Shown here: positions 6,366 to 11,036 of the stretch, in pieces
Position numbering within the stretch: position 1 is the stretch's first letter
How the letters are laid out: every line of letters starts with the position of its first letter
Source: DATGQT01 sp035304085
GTDB lineage: Bacteria; Bacteroidota; Rhodothermia; Rhodothermales; Rubricoccaceae
Direction: 5' to 3'
DNA: 11,036 bases
NCBI GenBank assembly: GCA_035304085.1
Contig: DATGQT010000199.1
Coordinates: 1-11,036, forward strand
Made by a program: the position numbers and the translations under genes
The notes under the pieces: generated by a model
Told to the model about the DNA's origin: nothing
The model's input: the letters and a program-made list of their open reading frames with translations, nothing else
The model's database searches: none

Positions 6366-7125
6366 CGAAGGCCTCCGCCATCAGTGCCGCGGCCTCGGCG
6401 GCGGCGTCGGCGGTGGCGGTGAGCCGGCTGAAGGCCCCTTCGAGCGTGCCCTCCCCCGCCGCCGCCATGATCTCGGCCGGGGAGCCGGACTGGAGGATGC
6501 GCCCGTCGCGGATCACGATCACGCGGTCGGCCACCTTCTCGACGGCGTCGAGGAGGTGCGACGAGTAGAAGACCGTCTTGCCGGCGCGCGCGAGCGCCGT
6601 CAGCAGGGCGCGGACCTGGAGCACGGCGTGGGCGTCGAGGCCCGTCAGCGGCTCGTCGAGCAGGAGCACGGGCGGGTCGTGGAGGAGCGCGGCGGCGATC
6701 ATCACCTTCTGCTTCATCCCCTTCGAGAACCCCGTCATCGCCTGGTCCGCCTGCCGGTCGAGGCCCCAGAAGCGCAGGAGCGCCCCCGTGCGGTGGGCGA
6801 GCACGCCCTCGTCGAGCCCGTGCATCCGCCCGATGAAGGCGAGGTACTCCACGGGCGTGAAGCTCTCGTAGAGGTGGCCGTGCTCGGGGACGTACCCGAA
6901 CCGCCGCTTCGCCTCGACCGGCTCCGCGTTCACGTCCACCCCGCCCACGACGACGCGCCCGGCGTCGGGCCGGAGCACGCCGGTCAGCAGCCTCATCGTC
7001 GTCGTCTTCCCGGCCCCGTTGGGCCCGACGTACCCCGCCACCGTCCCCCGCTCGACCTCGAACGAGACGTCGTGGAGGATCTCCTTCCCGTCGAGGGCGA
7101 CGCGGACGTGCTGGACGAGGATCAT
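6361..7125 (-). CDS. ABC transporter ATP-binding protein (ABC-2/ABCA-like exporter type)
   Basis: A 254-residue stand-alone ATPase subunit that would drive a membrane permease by ATP hydrolysis at the cytoplasmic face. Visible are Walker A GPNGAGKTT (34-42), the Q-loop region GYVPEHGHLY (77-86, Glu81 at the usual Gln position, which is frequent in this branch), the signature FSKGMKQKV (133-141), Walker B VLLLDEPLTGLD (153-164), and the H-loop YSSH with His190. The C-terminus (GTLEGAFSRLT, 226-236) is typical of ABC-2-type drug or lipid exporter ATPases. No permease gene lies beside it: coaE follows and a HIT gene precedes, so its partner is elsewhere. The start is the ATG at 7125-7123. An in-frame ATG at 7170 would add 15 residues translated from the ATTGCGG repeat and is rejected. 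Confidence 0.92.
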   Translation of the reverse strand: MILVQHVRVALDGKEILHDVSFEVERGTVAGYVGPNGAGKTTTMRLLTGVLRPDAGRVVVGGVDVNAEPVEAKRRFGYVPEHGHLYESFTPVEYLAFIGRMHGLDEGVLAHRTGALLRFWGLDRQADQAMTGFSKGMKQKVMIAAALLHDPPVLLLDEPLTGLDAHAVLQVRALLTALARAGKTVFYSSHLLDAVEKVADRVIVIRDGRILQSGSPAEIMAAAGEGTLEGAFSRLTATADAAAEAAALMAEAFG

Positions 7126-7200
7126 GGGGATTGCGGAGTGGGGATTGCGGATTGCGGATCGGTCGCTCAAATCCGCAATCCGCAGTCCGAGATCCGCAAT
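7126..7200. repeat. ATTGCGG-word inverted repeat, copy 1
   Basis: An array of 7-base words (ATTGCGG and variants) followed by the inverted words (AATCCGC and variants). The core is a perfect 13-base inverted repeat, GCGGATTGCGGAT at 7147-7159 with its complement at 7171-7183, separated by 11 bases. Bases 7128-7164 recur exactly, in inverted orientation, at 7675-7711. It fills the gap between the HIT stop and the ABC ATPase start, and the word array abuts the ATG. Confidence 0.9.
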
Positions 7201-7204
7201 GACC

Positions 7205-7570
7205 TCATCCCGGCGGCCAGGTGAAGGGGCGGCCGCCGAGGAGGTGGAGGTGGATGTGGAAGACGGACTGCTGCGCGCCGGGGCCGTTGTTCATGACGAG
7301 GCGGTAGTCCGTGAGCCCCTCCTGCGCCGCCACCTTCCGGGCGGCCGTGAAGAGGTGGCCCACGAGCGCCTCGTCCTCTTCCTCAATGGCGTCGGCGCGC
7401 GGGATCGGCTTGCGCGGGACGACGAGGACGTGGACGGGCGCGGCCGGCTGGATGTCCCGGAAGGCGACGCAGCGGTCGTCCTCGTAGACGATGTCGCCGG
7501 GGATCTCGCGGTCGGCGATCTTCTGGAAGAGGGTCTTCTCGGGCACGGCGGTCGTGGGCGGGACGGACAT
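7205..7570 (-). CDS. HIT-family protein (HINT-type purine nucleoside phosphoramidase)
   Basis: A 121-residue histidine-triad protein. HINT enzymes hydrolyse adenosine phosphoramidates and related acyl- or aminoacyl-adenylates in the cytoplasm; the physiological role in bacteria is not settled. The triad HIHLHLL is at residues 105-111 (His105, His107, His109), inside QSVFHIHLHLLGGRP. The N-terminal strand-helix pattern is TLFQKIADREIPGDIVYEDDRCVAFRDIQPAAPVHVLVVPRKPI (13-56). The C-terminal WPPG (118-121) is characteristic of the HINT branch rather than Fhit or GalT. Length fits. The start at 7570 is supported by the divergent promoter gap beyond it. It is the first gene of a probable minus-strand run with the ABC ATPase and coaE. 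It is flanked on both sides by inverted copies of the same 37-base repeat. Confidence 0.93.
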   Translation of the reverse strand: MSVPPTTAVPEKTLFQKIADREIPGDIVYEDDRCVAFRDIQPAAPVHVLVVPRKPIPRADAIEEEDEALVGHLFTAARKVAAQEGLTDYRLVMNNGPGAQQSVFHIHLHLLGGRPFTWPPG

Positions 7571-7589
7571 CGGCGGGGGCGGGCCGCGG

Positions 7590-7597
7590 CTAAACTA
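7590..7597 (-). promoter_or_regulatory. Weak promoter candidate (TAGTTTAG) for the HIT gene
   Basis: The gap 7571-7715 separates divergent genes and must hold two promoters. Its only A/T-rich island before the HIT gene reads TAGTTTAG on the minus strand, one base off TAnnTTTG and about 20 bases before the ATG. No -33 TTG is seen at the expected distance. A GCGCCC-GCC-GGGCGC hairpin lies at 7628-7642. For the plus-strand operon, TGGATTTG at 7665-7672 is the best but weak -7 candidate. Confidence 0.25.
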
Positions 7598-7654
7598 CGC
7601 CCGGCCCGCCCGGAGGCCCTCGGAACGGCGCCCGCCGGGCGCGGGTTCAGGCGA

Positions 7655-7711
7655 TGGCGGAATGTGGATTTGAGGACCGATCCGCAATCCGCAATCCCCA
7701 CTCCGCAATCC
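7655..7711. repeat. ATTGCGG-word inverted repeat, copy 2 (inverted relative to copy 1)
   Basis: Bases 7675-7711 are the exact reverse complement of 7128-7164 (37 bases). The likeness continues for about 18 further bases with one gap and two differences, to near 7656. The left half (about 7657-7675) can pair imperfectly with the right half, so it is a hairpin like copy 1. It ends four bases before the ATG of the pterin synthase gene. Confidence 0.88.
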
Positions 7712-7715
7712 AACG

Positions 7716-8132
7716 ATGCCCACCGTCTACGTCACGCGCAAGGCCCACTTCAACGCGGCCCACCGCCTCCACAACCCGGCGAAGTCGGATGAATGGAACC
7801 GCGAGACGTTCGGGCTCTGCAACAACCCGAACTGGCACGGCCACAACTACGAGCTCGAGGTGACCGTCGCGGGTGAGCCCGACCCCGACACCGGCTACGT
7901 CATCGACCTCGCCGAGCTGAAGCGGATCCTCGACGAGCGCGTCGTGAGCCGCCTCGACCACAAGAACCTCAACCTCGACGTGGACTTCCTGCAAGGCGTG
8001 ATGCCCTCGACCGAGAACGTGGCCGTCGCCATCTGGCGGCAGCTCGAGGGCGCGCTCCCCGGCCCCGGCCGGCTCCACGAGGTCGTCCTCCGCGAGACCC
8101 CCCGCAACAGCGTCACCTACCGCGGCGAGTGA
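7716..8132 (+). CDS. 6-pyruvoyl-tetrahydropterin synthase (PTPS/QueD family, PTPS-II-like motif)
   Basis: A 138-residue zinc enzyme. PTPS converts dihydroneopterin triphosphate to 6-pyruvoyl-tetrahydropterin; the related QueD makes 6-carboxy-tetrahydropterin for queuosine. Zinc ligands are His16 (FNAAHRL), His41 and His43 (HGH). The catalytic Cys35 stands in CNNPNWHGHNY, a C-x5-HGH spacing which family knowledge assigns to biopterin-type PTPS-II, while QueD has C-x3-HGH. The Asp-His pair is Asp81-His82 (LDHKNLN), and the pterin-anchoring Glu is Glu127 (LRETPRNSVTY). It is followed 13 bases later by folE, the enzyme that makes its substrate, and then by a sepiapterin reductase-like SDR. This supports tetrahydrobiopterin synthesis over queuosine (inference). 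Start ATG at 7716, directly after repeat copy 2; no Shine-Dalgarno sequence. Automatic annotation would probably call it queD. Confidence 0.9.
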   Translation: MPTVYVTRKAHFNAAHRLHNPAKSDEWNRETFGLCNNPNWHGHNYELEVTVAGEPDPDTGYVIDLAELKRILDERVVSRLDHKNLNLDVDFLQGVMPSTENVAVAIWRQLEGALPGPGRLHEVVLRETPRNSVTYRGE

Positions 8133-8145
8133 GCCCGCGGCCCGC

Positions 8146-8817
8146 ATGAACGACTACGACAAGCAGCACCCCGCCCACTACGGCCCCGGCGCCTCCGACC
8201 TCGCCGTGGACCTCTACGCCCCCGACCACTACGAGCGGCGCGACGTCTACCACCCGGAGAAGACCGAGCGGCTGGCCGAGCACTACCGCGAGGTCCTCCA
8301 GCTCCTCGGCGAGGACCCCACGCGCGAGGGCCTCGTCAAGACGCCCGAGCGCGTGGGCAAGGCGCTCCAGTTCCTCACGCACGGGTACGGCCTCGACCCC
8401 GAGCTCATCCTCCGCTCGGCGCTCTTCGAGGAGGAGTACTCCGAGATGATCATCGTCAAGGACATCGAGGTGTACTCGATGTGCGAGCACCACATCCTGC
8501 CGTTCTTCGGGAAGGCGCACGTGGCCTACATCCCGAACGGGAAGATCGTGGGGCTGAGCAAGATCCCGCGCGTGGTGGACGTGTTCGCGCGGCGGCTCCA
8601 GGTGCAGGAGCGGATGACGCACCAGATCCACGAGGTCATCCAGCGCGTGCTCGAGCCCCACGGCGTCGCCGTCGTCGTCGAGGCGCAGCACCTCTGCATG
8701 ATGATGCGGGGCGCCGAGAAGCAGCACTCGTGGACGACCACCAGCGCGATGTGTGGGGAGTTCCTCAACAACGTCCACACCCGCGCCGAATTCCTCCGCC
8801 TCATCAACGGAAAGTGA
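8146..8817 (+). CDS. folE: GTP cyclohydrolase I
   Basis: FolE converts GTP to 7,8-dihydroneopterin triphosphate, the entry step to folate and tetrahydropterins. The 223-residue product has the family length. GEDPTREGLVKTPERV (55-70) is the conserved opening helix region. SMCEHHILPFFGKAHVAYIPNGK (111-133) holds the zinc ligands Cys113 and His116, and HLCMMMRG (182-189) holds Cys184; these correspond to Cys110, His113 and Cys181 of E. coli. VGLSKIPRVVDVFARRLQVQERMTHQI (135-161) and SAMCGEF (200-206) complete the signature. The first 36 residues are a variable, acidic and aromatic tail. It begins 13 bases after the PTPS stop, so the two are cotranscribed. The neighbourhood suggests its product goes, at least partly, to 6-pyruvoyl-tetrahydropterin rather than to folate alone. 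Confidence 0.97.
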   Translation: MNDYDKQHPAHYGPGASDLAVDLYAPDHYERRDVYHPEKTERLAEHYREVLQLLGEDPTREGLVKTPERVGKALQFLTHGYGLDPELILRSALFEEEYSEMIIVKDIEVYSMCEHHILPFFGKAHVAYIPNGKIVGLSKIPRVVDVFARRLQVQERMTHQIHEVIQRVLEPHGVAVVVEAQHLCMMMRGAEKQHSWTTTSAMCGEFLNNVHTRAEFLRLINGK

Positions 8818-8821
8818 TCCC

Positions 8822-8890
8822 ATTGCGGCATGCGGAATGCGGAAGACCCTCTCTCAATCCGAAATCCGCACTCCGCATTCCGAAATCGAA
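8822..8890. repeat. ATGCGGA-word inverted repeat, copy 3
   Basis: A third member of the same word family between folE and the SDR gene. The left arm has ATTGCGG, CATGCGG and AATGCGG in 7-base steps (8822-8842); the right arm has the inverted words ATCCGCA, CTCCGCA and TTCCGAA (about 8864-8884). ATGCGGA (8830-8836) pairs with TCCGCAT (8872-8878), and TGCGGA (8838-8843) with TCCGCA (8865-8870). It ends at the ATG of the next gene. Confidence 0.85.
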
Positions 8891-9595
8891 ATGATCGTCC
8901 TCGTCACCGGCGCCAGCCAGGGGATCGGCGCGGCCGTCGCCGAGGCGTTCGCGGCGGACTACGGCGCCGAGGCCCGGCTGGCCCTCGTCGCCCGCTCCGA
9001 GGGGCCGCTCGCGGCCGTGGCCGACGCCTGCCGCGCCCGCGGCGCCGGGGCCGAGACGTTCCCCTGTGACGTCACCGACGAGGCGGCCGTCGAGCGGATG
9101 GCCGAGGCCGTCCGCGCCCGCCTCGGCACGCCGGACGTGCTGGTCAACAACGCCGGCGCCTTCCGCCCCGGCGGCGTCCTCGACATGACGCCGGCCGACT
9201 TCCGCGCCGACGTCGAGGTCAACCTCACGAGCGCCTTCCTCGTCACCCACGCCTTCCTCGAGGAGATGGTGGCGCGGGGGAGCGGCGACGTGGTCTTCAT
9301 GGCCTCGGTGGCGTCCATCAAGGGGTACCCGCGCGGCGTGGCCTACGGCGCGGCCAAGCACGGGCTGCTCGGGCTGGCGCGGAGCCTCCGCGAGGAGGTG
9401 CGCGAGCGCGGCCTCCGCGTGATCACCCTCCTCCCCGGCGCGACCTACACCGACAGCTGGGCCGCCTCGGGGCTGCCCGAGGAGCGGTTCATGCCGCCCG
9501 AGGACCTCGCCCGCCTCGTCGTGAGCCTCCACCGGCTCTCGGACCGGACGGTCGTCGAGGAGGTGCTCCTCCGCCCGCAGCTCGGGGACGTCTGA
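8891..9595 (+). CDS. Short-chain dehydrogenase/reductase, sepiapterin reductase-like
   Basis: A 234-residue NAD(P)H-dependent oxidoreductase of the classical SDR family. The cofactor motif is TGASQGIG at 6-13; NNAG is at 86-89; the catalytic residues are Ser139, Tyr152 and Lys156 (YGAAK). Arg35 after the second strand (VARS) suggests NADP(H). The C-terminal part, PGATYTDSW (182-190), then FMPPEDLARLV (200-210) and RTVVEEVLLRPQLGDV (219-234), resembles the sepiapterin reductase of Chlorobium as I remember it (PGAVYT..W, MMPED, RTVVEEIILRP..GDI). With PTPS and FolE directly upstream, reduction of 6-pyruvoyl-tetrahydropterin to tetrahydrobiopterin is the likely job. A general SDR role cannot be excluded. 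The start at 8891 puts the glycine motif at residue 6. In-frame starts upstream (such as 8753, inside folE) would translate the repeat and are rejected. Confidence 0.85.
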   Translation: MIVLVTGASQGIGAAVAEAFAADYGAEARLALVARSEGPLAAVADACRARGAGAETFPCDVTDEAAVERMAEAVRARLGTPDVLVNNAGAFRPGGVLDMTPADFRADVEVNLTSAFLVTHAFLEEMVARGSGDVVFMASVASIKGYPRGVAYGAAKHGLLGLARSLREEVRERGLRVITLLPGATYTDSWAASGLPEERFMPPEDLARLVVSLHRLSDRTVVEEVLLRPQLGDV

Positions 9596-9604
9596 TCTCG
9601 TCGA

Positions 9605-9636
9605 ACGTTGAACGTGTAACGTTACACGTTCAACGT
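9605..9636. terminator. Perfect 32-base palindrome between convergent genes, candidate bidirectional terminator
   Basis: Each half is ACGTTGAACGTGTAAC or its complement, with no spacer: a perfect palindrome of 32 bases. It is also built of 7-base steps (GTTGAAC, GTGTAAC, GTTACAC, GTTCAAC). It is far richer in A/T than its surroundings, lies 9 bases after the SDR stop, and contains the pncB stop codon (9630-9632). No T-tract follows, so termination is inferred from position and symmetry. Confidence 0.7.
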
Positions 9637-11006
9637 CCCGGGAGGGCGTGCTGCCGGCGGAGTGCGGCCTGCACCTCGTCCCGGAGGGCGCCGAGGCGGG
9701 CGCTGACCTCGACGGGGTAGGGTGGCTCGGCGGGCTCCAGCGCGTGGAGGCGCTCGGGCAGGCGTGCGAGCTGGTCCGCGGCGCGGGCGCGGATCGCGGC
9801 GAGGTCGTCGCGGCCGGCGTCGGTGCGCCGCCCGTCGCGCATGACCTCGACGAGCAGAGGTGTGCCCTCCAGCGCCTCGTCGGCCGTGCCGATCACGTCG
9901 CCCGAGAAGCGGCCGTCGGGGCCGGTGCGGCGCCAGACCTGCTTCGCGCCGGGCAGCGTCGTCTTGCCCTCGGCCAGCTTCATCCGGGGCTGCCCGGCGT
10001 AGGCGGCGAGCTTGTAGACGGAGTCGAGCGCCGGGGCGTCGGACGAGGTGGCGAGGCGGGTGCCGACGCCGAAGCCGTCGATGGGGGCGCCGGCCTCGAT
10101 GAGTTCGGTGATCGCGTACTCGTCGAGGGAGGAGGAGGCGAAGAGGCCGACGCCCGTGAGCCCGGCCTCGTCCAGCATCCGGCGGGCCGCCTTCGCCAGC
10201 GCGGCGAGGTCGCCGGAGTCGAGGCGGAGGGTGCGCACGGCGAACGCGTCGCCCAGCTCCCGCGCCAGCGCGATCACCCGCTCGACGCCCCGGAGCGTGT
10301 CGTAGGTGTCCACGAGGAGGACCGTCTCGGGGTAGAGCGCGGCGAAGGCGCGGAAGGCGTCGGCCTCGCCGTCGTGCGCCTCGATGTAGCTGTGCGCCAT
10401 CGTGCCCGAGACGGGGATGCCGTAGACGCGCCCGGCCTCGACGTCGGAGGTCGAGGCGCAGCCGGCGATCCAGGTGGCGCGGGCGCCCTTGAGGGCGGCG
10501 TCGGTGCCGTGGGCGCGGCGCATGCCGAACTCGGCCACCGGCCGCCCCCGCGCCGCGCGCACCACGCGCGCCGCCTTCGAGGCGATGGCCGTCTGGAACG
10601 TGACCTGGTTGAGGAGGAACGTCTCGACGAGCTGCGCCTCGGCGATGGGCGCCGTCACCTCCAGGATCGGCTCGTTCGCGAAGACGACGGTGCCCTCGGG
10701 GACGGCCCGGACGGTGCCGGTGAAGCGGAAGCCGCGTAGGCCATCGAGGAAGGCGGCGTCGAAGAGGCCGAGGGTGCCGAGGTAGTCGAGGGCGTCGTCG
10801 GTGAAGCGGACGGCCTCGAGGTAGCGGAGGGTGTCGTCGAGGCCGCAGGCGACGAGGTAGCTGCGCGACGGCGGGAGGCGGCGGACGAAGAGGTCGAACG
10901 TGGCGTCGGCGTCCAGCCCCTCGCGCCGGTACGCCTGGAGCATCGTGAGCTGGTAGAGGTCCGTGACCAGCGCGGCCCGCTCGTCGGTGATCCAGGGGGA
11001 AGGCAC
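9630..11006 (-). CDS. pncB: Nicotinate phosphoribosyltransferase
   Basis: PncB joins nicotinate and PRPP to give nicotinate mononucleotide, the salvage entry to NAD, with ATP use. The 458-residue product has family length. LVTDLYQLTMLQAY (13-26) is the classic N-terminal motif. EFGMRRAHG (159-167), GTMAHSY (201-207, His205 being the expected phospho-histidine), LVDTYDTLRGVERVI (231-245), LRLDSGDL (260-267) and GFGVGTRLATSSDAP (311-325) follow in order. The start is GTG at 11006-11004. No in-frame ATG is available, because a TGA lies in frame 18-20 bases upstream in the GGGGTCA repeat. The stop codon lies in the 32-base palindrome. It converges on the pterin operon and shares its 3' palindrome. 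It is a single housekeeping enzyme with no visible link to the pterin genes. Confidence 0.95.
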   Translation of the reverse strand: MPSPWITDERAALVTDLYQLTMLQAYRREGLDADATFDLFVRRLPPSRSYLVACGLDDTLRYLEAVRFTDDALDYLGTLGLFDAAFLDGLRGFRFTGTVRAVPEGTVVFANEPILEVTAPIAEAQLVETFLLNQVTFQTAIASKAARVVRAARGRPVAEFGMRRAHGTDAALKGARATWIAGCASTSDVEAGRVYGIPVSGTMAHSYIEAHDGEADAFRAFAALYPETVLLVDTYDTLRGVERVIALARELGDAFAVRTLRLDSGDLAALAKAARRMLDEAGLTGVGLFASSSLDEYAITELIEAGAPIDGFGVGTRLATSSDAPALDSVYKLAAYAGQPRMKLAEGKTTLPGAKQVWRRTGPDGRFSGDVIGTADEALEGTPLLVEVMRDGRRTDAGRDDLAAIRARAADQLARLPERLHALEPAEPPYPVEVSARLGALRDEVQAALRRQHALPGR

Positions 11007-11007
11007 G

Positions 11008-11036
11008 GAGTCAGGGGTCAGGGGTCAGGGGTCAGG
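11008..11036. repeat. Tandem heptad array (TCAGGGG), runs off the window
   Basis: TCAGGGG repeats exactly three times (11011-11031) and a fourth copy is cut by the window edge; a variant copy precedes them. On the pncB coding strand it reads CCCCTGA, ending two or three bases before the GTG start. Whether an inverted arm follows cannot be seen. Confidence 0.8.

Noticed and set aside
7126..7170. A 15-residue N-terminal extension of the ABC ATPase (similarly for coaE to 6338 and the SDR to 8753)
   Set aside because: The extensions are translated repeat words. The conserved first strand of each enzyme begins right after the internal ATG chosen.
7126..7200. CRISPR array
   Set aside because: Units are 7 bases with no spacers, and no cas-like gene is present.
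9648..10739. A 363-codon plus-strand frame opposite pncB
   Set aside because: Gly/Ala/Glu/Val-rich shadow of the pncB frame with no motif of its own.
1..11036. tRNA, rRNA, insertion sequence or prophage genes
   Set aside because: No cloverleaf, rRNA-like stretch, transposase or integrase motif was seen in any frame.

Overview
The window is very GC-rich and densely coded, with no gap between genes longer than about 210 bases. Several signs point to the Bacteroidota/Rhodothermota/Chlorobiota group, with a GC-rich Rhodothermota (Rubricoccaceae-like) as my best guess. There is a TonB-dependent outer-membrane receptor. Two divergent promoter candidates fit the Bacteroidota form TTG-N19/20-TAnnTTTG. 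No gene start has a usable Shine-Dalgarno sequence. A reductase resembles the sepiapterin reductase of green sulfur bacteria. The taxonomy is inference; there is no rRNA here.

Layout. Bases 1-2197 hold four genes on the minus strand, read right to left: a six-helix membrane protein, a winged-helix regulator, a three-helix membrane protein, and a cis-prenyltransferase (UppS family) cut off by the left edge. A 200-base divergent promoter region separates them from a plus-strand TonB-dependent receptor (2398-4428). That receptor converges on a minus-strand quinone oxidoreductase-type MDR enzyme (4502-5446). Next, on the minus strand and read right to left, come a HINT-type HIT protein, an ABC ATPase and dephospho-CoA kinase (7570 down to 5652). 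Diverging from HIT, on the plus strand, is a compact pterin operon (7716-9595): a PTPS/QueD-family enzyme, GTP cyclohydrolase I (folE) and a sepiapterin reductase-like SDR. It converges on a minus-strand nicotinate phosphoribosyltransferase (pncB).

How the genes work together. The pterin trio matches the three steps of tetrahydrobiopterin synthesis: GTP to dihydroneopterin triphosphate, then 6-pyruvoyl-tetrahydropterin, then reduction. The PTPS has the C-x5-HGH spacing of the biopterin-making enzymes rather than the C-x3-HGH of QueD. CoaE and PncB are ordinary cofactor (CoA, NAD) enzymes.

The most unusual feature is in the gaps. At least seven gaps hold short arrays of degenerate words, mostly 7 bases long. 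The word differs from gap to gap, and the arrays are usually arranged as inverted arms. One word (ATTGCGG-like) occurs in three gaps, and two of those copies form a perfect 37-base inverted repeat around the HIT gene. These arrays touch start and stop codons and can add false N-termini to predicted proteins.
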